A stretch of 64,000 nucleotides of DNA from Pseudomonas parakoreensis (lineage in GTDB: Bacteria > Pseudomonadota > Gammaproteobacteria > Pseudomonadales > Pseudomonadaceae). Positions 55,141-62,742 of this stretch are shown piece after piece. Position numbers and translations under genes: made by a program. The stretch spans positions 248,001 to 312,000 of the forward strand of contig NZ_BQHY01000001.1 in assembly GCF_021602155.1 (NCBI RefSeq), read 5' to 3'. The notes under the pieces are model-generated. The model was not told the DNA's origin. It saw only the letters and a program-made list of their open reading frames with translations, and made no database searches. Position 1 is the stretch's first letter; every line of letters begins with the position of its first letter.

Positions 55141-55862
55141 ATTACTTGAGCGACAGCTACGTCGAGGAAACCCGCTTCGGTTTCTGGTTCCTGCGCAGCC
55201 ACACCTGGCAGCACCATGTGTTGCGCGTGGCGATCAACGACTTGCGCGGGTTGTTCAGCGAGTCGCTGCCGGCCAATCCAGTGCTGCTGGACGCTGGTTG
55301 CGGTCAGGGCAAATCGTTCCGCCATCTGCGCCAGACCTTCGCCCCACAGCGTCTGATCGGCGTCGACGCCGACCCGCACAGCCTGCAATTGAGCGCCGAA
55401 GAAGCGGCGCGGCAGGGCTTCGACGTCGAGCTGATCGGCAGCGACTGCGCGACGCTCAATGTGGCCGATGCCAGTGTCGACCTGCTGTTCTGCCACCAGA
55501 CCTTTCATCACCTGGTCGAACAGGAAAAAGCCCTCGCCGAGTTCTACCGCGTGCTCAAGCCGGGTGGTTATCTGCTGTTCGCCGAGTCCACCGAGGCATA
55601 CATTGATACTTGGGTGATCCGCTGGCTGTTCCGCCATCCGATGCAGGTGCAAAAGAGCGCGGCGCAGTACTTGGAGATGATTCGCCAGCAGGGTTTCGAG
55701 TTTGGCGAGCGCAATGTCTCGTACCCGTATTTATGGTGGAGCCGGTCGAAGGATTTCGGACTGCTGGAACGGTTCGGATTGCGCCGGCCGAAGCCGTTTG
55801 GCGAGCGTGAGGAAACGTTGGTGAACGTTGTCGCCCGCAAGCCATTGCAGGAATCCATCTGA
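55137..55862 (+). CDS. Class I SAM-dependent methyltransferase
   Basis: A 241-residue Rossmann-fold methyltransferase with motif I VLLDAGCGQGKSFRHL (about 49-64), an acidic motif II (LIGVDAD) and the later FYRVLKPGGYLLFAEST. It starts MNYLSDSYVEETRFGFW and overlaps the flavin enzyme stop by 4 bp. In aryl polyene pathways a methyltransferase methylates the aromatic ring or its hydroxyl; the exact position cannot be inferred. It ends at the ATG of the lipoprotein gene (TGATG overlap). Confidence 0.85.
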   Translation: MNYLSDSYVEETRFGFWFLRSHTWQHHVLRVAINDLRGLFSESLPANPVLLDAGCGQGKSFRHLRQTFAPQRLIGVDADPHSLQLSAEEAARQGFDVELIGSDCATLNVADASVDLLFCHQTFHHLVEQEKALAEFYRVLKPGGYLLFAESTEAYIDTWVIRWLFRHPMQVQKSAAQYLEMIRQQGFEFGERNVSYPYLWWSRSKDFGLLERFGLRRPKPFGEREETLVNVVARKPLQESI

Positions 55863-56470
55863 TGTACCACTTTCGATCAGCACAGCTAAACCCCTGTGGG
55901 AGCTGGCTTGCCAGCGATAGCGGTGTGTCAGTTAACCAAAATGCTGGATGTGCCGCCGCCATCGCTGGCAAGCCAGCTCCCACAAGGTTTGCGGTATGGC
56001 TGATTTTGGTGGCATTTGCTTTGCTGAGTGGTTGCGCCAGCCAGGCCCCGCTGCCCGCGAGCGACCCGACGCTGCCGTTACCGCTGCAACTGCACATCGA
56101 ACGCCAACAGGCCGATCAGCGTCAGGACTGGCTGTTGGTGATCCAGCGCGAAGGCCCCGGCATCCGCTGGTCGATGATGGATCCGCTGGGCATTCCCCAG
56201 GCCCGTCAGCAACTGATCGACGGGCGCTGGCAGGCCGACGGGCTGCTGCCGCCCAATCCCGAAGCCCGGGAGCTGTTTGCCGCGCTGCTGTTTGCCCTGA
56301 CCCCGTCCGGCGAACTGGCACGCACTTACCCCACCGCGCAGCAGCAGGGCGAGCAACGCACGCTGGCGCCGCGCTGGACGATCCGTTATGCACAACCGTT
56401 GAGTTTCCAATTGAATCTGCCCCAAGGCCCGCACTATCGGGTTTCTCCTCTCGGTGAACCGACGCCATGA
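55862..56470 (+). CDS. DUF3261-type lipoprotein with REP element in its 5' coding region
   Basis: From ATG at 55862 the frame has 202 codons. A lipoprotein signal segment, FAVWLILVAFALLSGC, lies at residues 43-58 with lipobox LSGC (Cys58); the mature part (LPLQLHIERQQADQRQDWLL and after) resembles DUF3261 proteins of aryl polyene clusters. Codons 11-42 are the REP sequence (reads PCGSWLASDS at the start). The n-region before the hydrophobic helix is thus about 42 residues, far longer than normal. GTG at 55925, inside the REP spacer, would leave 21 residues before the helix and a more normal signal peptide. The gene may still work, but its 5' end was probably altered by the insertion. It is coupled to the ketosynthase (4-bp overlap). 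Confidence 0.75.
   Translation: MYHFRSAQLNPCGSWLASDSGVSVNQNAGCAAAIAGKPAPTRFAVWLILVAFALLSGCASQAPLPASDPTLPLPLQLHIERQQADQRQDWLLVIQREGPGIRWSMMDPLGIPQARQQLIDGRWQADGLLPPNPEARELFAALLFALTPSGELARTYPTAQQQGEQRTLAPRWTIRYAQPLSFQLNLPQGPHYRVSPLGEPTP
55893..55986. repeat. REP inverted pair (class B) inside the DUF3261 lipoprotein reading frame
   Basis: GTGGGAGCTGGCTTGCCAGC on the left and its reverse complement on the right, flanking TCAGTTAACCAAAATG. It is the same subtype as those at 19707 and 25837. It lies within the coding frame yet leaves it open. Confidence 0.88.
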
Positions 56471-57663
56471 CTGCCTACCTCAATGCCCTCGGCGTGATCT
56501 GCGCGCTGGGCCGCGACAAGCAACAGGTCGCGCAGAACCTGTTTGCCGGTGACTGCTCGGGCATGCGCCGCGAGTCCGGCTGGGTTGCCGAGCGTGAATT
56601 GCCTGTGGCGGCGGTGCATGGTGAGCTGGCGGCCATTCCGGCCGAACTGGCCGACCAGCGCAGCCGCAACAATCAACTGCTGCTGGAAGCCGCGCTGCAG
56701 ATTCGCGAGGACATCGACCGGGCCATCCAGACGTATGGTCGCGAGCGCATCGGCGTGGTGCTCGGCACCAGCACCTCGGGGATCGACGAGGCCAGCCGCG
56801 GGCTGGCGCACTACCTTCGCGAGCAGCAGTTCCCTGGCGAGTACGACTATCGGCAACAGGAACTCGGCGCGCCGGCGAATTTTCTTGCCGATTGGCTGCA
56901 ACTCAGCGGCCCGGCCTACGTGATTTCCACCGCCTGCACGTCCAGTGCGCGGGCGTTGATGAGCGCACAGCGCCTGCTCGATCTGGGCCTGTGCGACGTG
57001 GTGCTGTGCGGCGGGGTCGACAGCCTGTGCAAACTGACGCTCAACGGTTTCAGCGCGCTGGAAGCGGTGTCCGACCAGCGCTGCAATCCGTTCTCGGCCA
57101 ACCGCAACGGCATCAACATCGGTGAAGCGGCAGTGCTGTTTCTGATGAGCCAGCAGCGCAGCGACGGCCCGGCCATTGCCCTGCTCGGCAGCGGCGCCAG
57201 CTCCGACGCGCACCATATTTCCGCGCCGGAACCGAGCGGTCGCGGCGCCCTGCAAGCGATGCAGAAAGCCTTGAGCCGCGCACAGTTGCAAGCGGCGCAC
57301 ATCAGCTACCTGAACCTGCACGGCACTGCGACCCAGCACAACGATGCGATGGAAAGTCTGGCAGTCGCCACACTGTTTCCCGACGGCGTGGCCTGCTCGT
57401 CGACCAAGCCGATGACCGGTCACACCCTCGGCGCGGCCGGTGCGCTGGAAGCAGCGTTCTGCTGGCTGAGCCTGAGCGCCGACAACCCGCAACAAGCCTT
57501 GCCGCCCCACGTCTGGGACGCCCAGCCCGACCCTGACTTGCCGGCGCTGAAGTGGGTGACCGCGAGCGAACGCCTGTCGTCCATTGCACCCCGCTACCTG
57601 ATGAGCAACTCGTTTGCCTTCGGCGGCAACAACGTCAGCCTGATTATCGGAGATGCTCCATGA
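56467..57663 (+). CDS. apeO: Beta-ketoacyl-ACP synthase (first of two, ApeO-like)
   Basis: Extends the polyene chain by decarboxylative Claisen condensation with malonyl-ACP. The 398-residue protein has the full catalytic triad of thiolase-fold ketosynthases: Cys157 in ISTACTSSARALMSAQ, one His in YLNLHGTATQHND and one in TGHTLGAAGALE. Its start ATG overlaps the lipoprotein gene by 4 bp. In well-studied clusters this enzyme pairs with the chain-length-factor-like protein or acts as a homodimer; I cannot tell which from sequence. Confidence 0.9.
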   Translation: MTAYLNALGVICALGRDKQQVAQNLFAGDCSGMRRESGWVAERELPVAAVHGELAAIPAELADQRSRNNQLLLEAALQIREDIDRAIQTYGRERIGVVLGTSTSGIDEASRGLAHYLREQQFPGEYDYRQQELGAPANFLADWLQLSGPAYVISTACTSSARALMSAQRLLDLGLCDVVLCGGVDSLCKLTLNGFSALEAVSDQRCNPFSANRNGINIGEAAVLFLMSQQRSDGPAIALLGSGASSDAHHISAPEPSGRGALQAMQKALSRAQLQAAHISYLNLHGTATQHNDAMESLAVATLFPDGVACSSTKPMTGHTLGAAGALEAAFCWLSLSADNPQQALPPHVWDAQPDPDLPALKWVTASERLSSIAPRYLMSNSFAFGGNNVSLIIGDAP

Positions 57664-58124
57664 ATGACTGGCCGCTCGCCGAACTGCTGCCCCACGCTGG
57701 CGACATGATCCTGATCGACCGCATCCTCAGCTTCGACGAAGAGCAGATCCACACCAGCCTCACCGTCAAGCCCGACGGCTTGTTCAACCTGCCAGACGGC
57801 AGCCTGCCGGCGTGGGTCGGCATCGAGTTGATGGCGCAAAGCGTAGCCGCCTTCGCCGGTTGCCACGCACGACAGAAAGGCAACCCGGTCGCGCTGGGTT
57901 TCCTCCTCGGGACGCGTAAATTCGAGTGCAACGTCGAAGCGTTTCCGGCCGGCAGCGAACTGACCATCCACGGCATCCGTTCGCTGGAAGACGACAACGG
58001 CATGGGTGTTTTCGAATGCCATATCAACGCCCCCGGCATTGAGGCCAGCGCACGGTTGAACGTGTTCCGCCCGCCGCAGCCCAGCCAATATCTTGAACAA
58101 CACAGGGAGTCGAACGATGACTGA
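57660..58124 (+). CDS. apeP: 3-hydroxyacyl-ACP dehydratase (ApeP-like)
   Basis: A 154-residue hot-dog dehydratase. It begins MNDWPLAELLPHAGDMILID, where the His of LPHAGDM is the expected catalytic base; later IELMAQSVAAFAGCHARQKG holds the acidic residue and helix typical of the ApeP/FabZ-like family. It should remove water from beta-hydroxyacyl-ACP to create each conjugated double bond, possibly with the dehydratase domain of the fused ApeH-ApeI protein. The overlaps are 4 bp upstream and 8 bp downstream. Confidence 0.9.
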   Translation: MNDWPLAELLPHAGDMILIDRILSFDEEQIHTSLTVKPDGLFNLPDGSLPAWVGIELMAQSVAAFAGCHARQKGNPVALGFLLGTRKFECNVEAFPAGSELTIHGIRSLEDDNGMGVFECHINAPGIEASARLNVFRPPQPSQYLEQHRESNDD

Positions 58125-58845
58125 ATCCGTATTGGTCACCGGCTCCAGCCGTGGTATCGGCCGCGCCATTGCCTTGCGTCTGGCGCAGGCCGGGCACGAC
58201 ATCGTCCTGCATTGCCGCAGCGGCGTTGCCGAAGCGCAAGCGGTGCAGGCCGAGATCGAAGCGCTGGGCCGTCACGCACGCATCCTGCAATTCGACGTCG
58301 CCGACCGCGAAGCCTGCAAAACCATCCTTGAAGCTGACGTCGAAACCCACGGCGCTTATTACGGCGTGGTGCTTAACGCCGGCCTGACCCGCGATGGCGC
58401 TTTTCCGGCGTTGAGCGATGACGATTGGGACGTGGTGCTGCGCACCAACCTCGACGGTTTCTACAACGTCCTGCACCCGGTGATGATGCCGATGATCCGT
58501 CGTCGCGCCGCTGGTCGGATCGTCTGCATCACCTCGGTGTCGGGTTTGATCGGCAACCGTGGCCAGGTCAACTACAGCGCCTCCAAGGCCGGAGTGATCG
58601 GCGCCGCGAAGGCGTTGGCGATCGAACTGGGCAAGCGCAAAATCACCGTTAACTGCGTCGCACCGGGCCTGATCGACACAGCGATGCTGGATGAAAACGT
58701 GCCGGTGGAAGAACTGATGAAAATGATCCCCGCACAACGCATGGGCACCCCGCAAGAGGTTGCCAGTGCAGTGAATTTCCTGATGTCGGCGGAAGCCTCG
58801 TACATCACCCGTCAGGTCCTGGCGGTCAACGGAGGCCTGTGCTGA
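58117..58845 (+). CDS. apeQ: 3-oxoacyl-ACP reductase (ketoreductase, ApeQ-like)
   Basis: A 242-residue short-chain dehydrogenase. TGSSRGIG (8-15) binds NADPH, NAG at 87-89 is the conserved Asn-Ala-Gly, and the catalytic set is Ser140, Tyr153 and Lys157 in ITSVSGLIGNRGQVNYSASK. It reduces the beta-keto group after each condensation and before dehydration. AGGGAG upstream of the ATG. It ends in TGATG overlapping the next ketosynthase start. Confidence 0.92.
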   Translation: MTESVLVTGSSRGIGRAIALRLAQAGHDIVLHCRSGVAEAQAVQAEIEALGRHARILQFDVADREACKTILEADVETHGAYYGVVLNAGLTRDGAFPALSDDDWDVVLRTNLDGFYNVLHPVMMPMIRRRAAGRIVCITSVSGLIGNRGQVNYSASKAGVIGAAKALAIELGKRKITVNCVAPGLIDTAMLDENVPVEELMKMIPAQRMGTPQEVASAVNFLMSAEASYITRQVLAVNGGLC

Positions 58846-60071
58846 TGAAGCGCGTCGTCGTCACCGGCATGGCCGGCATCACTTCGCTTGGCAGCGACTG
58901 GCAGACCATCGCCGGCCACTTCGCGGCCAACCGCAGCGGCATTCGCCGCATGCACGAGTGGGACCGGTTCAGCGAACTCAACACCCGTCTGGCCGGGCCG
59001 ATCGATGATTTTCTCGTCCCGGCGCACTGGACCCGCAAGCAACTGCGCAGCATGGGCCGGGTCTCGCGGCTGGCCGTAGGCGCGGCAGAACAGGCACTGG
59101 CCGACGCCGGCCTGCTCGGCGATGAATCGATCAAGGACGGGCGCATGGGCGTGGCCTGCGGTTCGTCCACCGGCAGCACCGACGAGATCAAGGCCTTCGG
59201 CAACATGCTGCTCAATTCGGTGGCCGAAGGCCTCAACGCCAACTCCTACGTGCGGATGATGCCGCACACCACCGCGGCCAACATCAGCATCTTCTTCGGC
59301 CTCACCGGGCGCCTGATCCCGACGTCCAGCGCCTGCACCAGCGGCAGTCAGGGCATTGGCTACGCGTATGAAGCGATCAAGTTCGGACGGCTGCCGCTGA
59401 TGCTCGCCGGCGGCGCCGAAGAGTTGTGCCCGACCGAAGCCATGGTTTTCGACGCGCTCTACGCCACCAGCCTGAAAAACGATGCGCCACAGACCAGTCC
59501 GCGTCCGTACGACAAGGGCCGCGACGGTCTGGTGATCGGCGAAGGCGGCGGCATGCTGGTGCTCGAGGAGCTGGAACATGCGCTGGCTCGCGGTGCGCGC
59601 ATCCATGCCGAGATCGTCGGTTTCGGCAGCAACGCCGACGGCCAGCACACCACGCGCCCGGAACAGGTCACCATGCGCCGCGCCATGGAGCTGGCGCTGG
59701 AAGACGCCGGACTGACGCCGGATGCCATCGGTTACGTCAATGGTCACGGTACCGCTACAGAACAGGGCGACATTGCCGAAACACTGGCGACCAGCAGTCT
59801 GTTCGGCGAACACATGCCGATCAGCTCGCAGAAGAGTTTCCTCGGCCACACGCTGGGGGCCTGCGGCGCGCTGGAGTCGTGGTTCAGCATCGAAATGCTC
59901 AATCGCGACTTGTATGTACACACGCTCAACCTCGACGAGGTCGACCCGCACTGCGGCAAGCTCGATTACCTGCGCGGCGAATTTCGCCAGATGCATCACG
60001 ACTACGTAATGAACAACAATTTCGCTTTTGGTGGCGTCAACACCTCGTTGATTTTCCGCCGCTGGCACTGA
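58845..60071 (+). CDS. apeR: Beta-ketoacyl-ACP synthase (second of two, ApeR-like)
   Basis: A 408-residue FabF-type ketosynthase with Cys164 in TSSACTSGSQGIGYAYEA, His in YVNGHGTATEQGD and Lys-x-x-x-His in SQKSFLGHTLGACGALE. It starts MKRVVVTGMAGITSLGSDW, one base overlapping the ketoreductase stop codon. The GGAGG precedes the stop. It is only moderately similar to the first ketosynthase and so has probably a different chain-length or starter preference. It is the last enzyme gene of the pathway in this window. Confidence 0.91.
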   Translation: MKRVVVTGMAGITSLGSDWQTIAGHFAANRSGIRRMHEWDRFSELNTRLAGPIDDFLVPAHWTRKQLRSMGRVSRLAVGAAEQALADAGLLGDESIKDGRMGVACGSSTGSTDEIKAFGNMLLNSVAEGLNANSYVRMMPHTTAANISIFFGLTGRLIPTSSACTSGSQGIGYAYEAIKFGRLPLMLAGGAEELCPTEAMVFDALYATSLKNDAPQTSPRPYDKGRDGLVIGEGGGMLVLEELEHALARGARIHAEIVGFGSNADGQHTTRPEQVTMRRAMELALEDAGLTPDAIGYVNGHGTATEQGDIAETLATSSLFGEHMPISSQKSFLGHTLGACGALESWFSIEMLNRDLYVHTLNLDEVDPHCGKLDYLRGEFRQMHHDYVMNNNFAFGGVNTSLIFRRWH

Positions 60072-60096
60072 CCGCAACACGTTTGGAGTGAAGGGA

Positions 60097-60906
60097 ATGA
60101 CTCAGTTTCACCGCATCGCCGCCCTGCTGGCCCTGGCCCTGGCCCTGGTGCTCGGCGGTTGCACCAGCAAACCGGTTTACAACGCCAAGGAAGAATTTTC
60201 GCCCAACCTCGGATTCACCCAGGCGCAGATGAGCCGCGCCATCGTCACCGCGCTCAACGACCGCCAGTGGGTGGTGCAGTCGGTTCGCCCGGGCATGATC
60301 AAAGCGGCGATCACGGCACGCGGCCGCCACCACGCCGAGGTCGACATCCCGTTCAGCCCGACCTCGTTTGAAATCGACTACCGCAGCAGCTACGGCCTCG
60401 ACGCCAAGGACGGCAAGATCCACGGCAACTACAACCGCTGGGTCAACCGCCTGCGCGACAACGTGCTCAAGGAACTGTCGATCAACCCGGACATCGAGTT
60501 CGTCAACGACCTGGGCATCGTCAAGCAAGGCGCCGACGAGCCGACTTACCTGAGCTTTCGCGAGGGCGTCAAACGCGCCACCGACGCCGGCCTGCTGGAC
60601 GGCAGCGTGAAGTTCTACCTGGCCGGCGAAACCCTGCCGAAACAGGTGCGCAAACTCGACACCGTGAGCAGCAGCCGCAAGACCAACGGCTCGAACAAAT
60701 CCGACACCGACGCCTGCTTCTGGGCCCTGCAGTCGGCCCTCGCCACCCTGCAAAACGCCGCGAAAAAAGCCGACGCCAACGCGGTGATCAACATCGCCAG
60801 CGTCGATCAGCGCGACCTGTACAAAGACACCGAAAAATTCCAGTGCCGCGCCGGCCTGGTGGTGTCGAGCGTGGCGTTGCGTGGGGATTTGGCCCACGTT
60901 GATTGA
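60097..60906 (+). CDS. Lipoprotein of unknown function, C-terminal half related to the next gene
   Basis: A 269-residue protein with a lipoprotein signal (MTQFHRIAALLALALALVLG, lipobox LGGC) and mature Cys followed by TSKPVYNAKEEFSPN. The middle (about 35-140) has no family I recognise. The final 105 residues (GLLDGSVKFYLAGETLPKQV to RAGLVVSSVALRGDLAHVD) match the secreted protein at 61179 closely, including NGxNKSDxDxC and ADANAVINI. It starts 25 bp after the last ketosynthase gene, so it may close the operon as an envelope partner. Neither domain has catalytic motifs that I can name. Confidence 0.8.
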   Translation: MTQFHRIAALLALALALVLGGCTSKPVYNAKEEFSPNLGFTQAQMSRAIVTALNDRQWVVQSVRPGMIKAAITARGRHHAEVDIPFSPTSFEIDYRSSYGLDAKDGKIHGNYNRWVNRLRDNVLKELSINPDIEFVNDLGIVKQGADEPTYLSFREGVKRATDAGLLDGSVKFYLAGETLPKQVRKLDTVSSSRKTNGSNKSDTDACFWALQSALATLQNAAKKADANAVINIASVDQRDLYKDTEKFQCRAGLVVSSVALRGDLAHVD

Positions 60907-60922
60907 CTGAGTGAATCCAATC

Positions 60923-61057
60923 CTGTGGCGAGGGGATTCATCCCCGATGGGTCGCGTAGCGGCCCCGAAACCTGAGAACCCGGAGCATCAGGCATACCGA
61001 GTTCACTGGTTTTACGACGGCTGCGCCGCCGATCGGGAATAAACCCCCTCGCCACAA
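60923..61057. repeat. REP inverted pair (class C) between the two related secreted-protein genes
   Basis: CTGTGGCGAGGGGATTCATC and its near reverse complement (GATCGGGAATAAACCCCCTCGCC, imperfect) flank about 90 bp. Same family as 16616. It fills most of the 272-bp gap. Confidence 0.8.
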
Positions 61058-61178
61058 GGCGTTGTCTCCATTTCTGCATCTACACTCGCTCAACAGGCCC
61101 TCATTCAACGCCTGCCGGAACGGCGAGCCCCCATCGATCAAGCACTCGCGGTTCTCTTTCACCGTCAAGGAGATGACC

Positions 61179-61616
61179 ATGCAAGTGAAAGCCCTGATCG
61201 CCGCCATGCTCCTCGGGCTATTGCCCAGCGCCAGCCACGCCACCAACCTGATGTACATGCCGTTCGAAACCGTGCTTTCGGATGCGATTCGCGCCGGGCG
61301 GCTGGATGGCAGTGTGAAGTTCTATCTGATCGGCAACGGGCCGCAGGGCACGCAGCAGTTGTTGCGCCGGGATGTGGTCAGTGATTTGCGCACCAACGGC
61401 TTCAACAAGAGCGATCACGATTCCTGCGAGTGGGTGCTGCAGTCGAACCTGATCAAGTTGCAGGCCGACGCCAAGCGGGTCGGGGCGAATGCGGTGGTCA
61501 ATATCGTCAGCTATTACGACCAGCATGTGCGCAAGGATTTGAATACCTATGAGTGTCGGGCCGGGGTGTTTGTGACGCGGGTGGCGTTGAAGGGGGATCT
61601 GGTGCGGTTGCCCTGA
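61179..61616 (+). CDS. Small secreted protein, paralogue of the C-terminal half of the preceding lipoprotein
   Basis: A 145-residue periplasmic protein with a signal peptide (MQVKALIAAMLLGLLPSASH, cut after SHA). The mature part reads FETVLSDAIRAGRLDGSVKF, NGFNKSDHDSC and RVGANAVVNIVSYYDQ; this pattern is repeated in the C-terminal half of the upstream lipoprotein. Two Cys residues (in HDSCEW and YECRAG) are conserved between them and may form a disulfide. ATG at 61179 lies 6 nt after AAGGAG and is preferred over the ATG at 61173, which is too close to it. Annotations of such proteins as excinuclease subunits occur in databases but nothing here suggests DNA repair. Confidence 0.8.
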   Translation: MQVKALIAAMLLGLLPSASHATNLMYMPFETVLSDAIRAGRLDGSVKFYLIGNGPQGTQQLLRRDVVSDLRTNGFNKSDHDSCEWVLQSNLIKLQADAKRVGANAVVNIVSYYDQHVRKDLNTYECRAGVFVTRVALKGDLVRLP

Positions 61617-61639
61617 AATATGCGGTGTTCGGGCGAGCG

Positions 61640-61707
61640 TCTTCGCGAGCAGGCTCGCTCCCACCTTGCAATGCGTTGCCCTGTGGGAGCGAGCCTGCTC
61701 GCGATTT
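61640..61707. repeat. REP inverted pair (class B)
   Basis: CTTCGCGAGCAGGCTCGCTC and GTGGGAGCGAGCCTGCTCGC face each other between the secreted-protein gene and the convergent LysR gene. Confidence 0.87.
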
Positions 61708-61720
61708 GATTGCGCAGCAA

Positions 61721-62623
61721 TCAAGCTTTTGAAGGCTCAACCTTGCGTGTAAGCAGTTCGACAAACGCCTTGGCCATCGGCGACTTCTGATCCTTGCGCT
61801 GCACCAGCCACACCGCCGACACCGCCTCCGGATCGAGCAGCGGTCGATAGACCACGCCGTCGATGCGCATCCGCTGGTAGGACGCCGGCAATACCGAAAC
61901 CCCAAGCCCCGCCGCGACCAATCCGATGATGGTCATCGCCTCACCGGCCTCCTGGGCAAAATGCGGGCTGAACCCGGCATCGCGGGCCAGACTGAGCAGT
62001 TGCGCATACAGCCCGCTGCCGTAGCTGCGCGGAAAGAACACGAACGGCTCCAGCGCCAGCGCCGACAGAAACAGCCCCTCTTCACTGCCTTGGGCCAGCG
62101 GATGCTTGGAGCTGAGCACCGCCACCAAGGGCTCGCGCATCAGCTCAACCACGCTCAGCGAATCCGGCAAACCCAGCGGACGCATGATGCCGACTTCGAT
62201 CGATTCATCCACCAGCGCGTCCGCGACCATGGTGCTGCTCATCTCCCGCAGGTTCAGGTGCACTGCCGGGAAACGCTGACGAAAGGAAAAAATCGCTTGG
62301 GGAATGGTCGAGTTGAACGGAGCTGACGAGGTGAAGCCAATTTTCAATTCGCCCAGTTCACCGAGTTGCGCACGCCGGGCGACGTCCGCCGCTTTGTCGA
62401 CCTGCGCCAGCACCAACCGCGCCTCCTGCAGAAACAATCGGCCGGCCTCGCTCAACTCGACCCGACGATTGGTGCGTTCGAACAACCGCGCGCCGACCTC
62501 TTGCTCCAGCGCCTGAATCTGCTGGCTCAGCGGTGGCTGGGAGATCCCCAGCACCTGTGCGGCGCGGCCGAAATGCAATTCTTCGGCGACGGCGATGAAG
62601 TAGCGCAGATGACGCAATTCCAT
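61721..62623 (-). CDS. LysR-family transcriptional regulator
   Basis: A 300-residue regulator beginning MELRHLRYFIAVAEELHFGR, with a winged HTH (about 18-40; AAQVLGISQPPLSQQIQALE) and a LysR_substrate effector domain (about 90-290; GELKIGFTSSAPFNSTIPQAIF). GTG at 62629 would add two residues; the ATG is preferred as the usual family start. It diverges by 119 bp from an MFS transporter gene, a layout in which LysR proteins normally control the transporter. Similar neighbours occur for E. coli ynfL/ynfM. The effector cannot be inferred. Confidence 0.93.
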   Translation of the reverse strand: MELRHLRYFIAVAEELHFGRAAQVLGISQPPLSQQIQALEQEVGARLFERTNRRVELSEAGRLFLQEARLVLAQVDKAADVARRAQLGELGELKIGFTSSAPFNSTIPQAIFSFRQRFPAVHLNLREMSSTMVADALVDESIEVGIMRPLGLPDSLSVVELMREPLVAVLSSKHPLAQGSEEGLFLSALALEPFVFFPRSYGSGLYAQLLSLARDAGFSPHFAQEAGEAMTIIGLVAAGLGVSVLPASYQRMRIDGVVYRPLLDPEAVSAVWLVQRKDQKSPMAKAFVELLTRKVEPSKA

Positions 62624-62742
62624 GGACACCCCATTAGGTCGTTAAAGCTATCAAACAGGTCGAACAATATATTGGATAGAAACATTAGCCAGCTATATGA
62701 TTTTTTCATTGCCTGCCTGGCCGTGCCCTCCGAGGTCTGATG

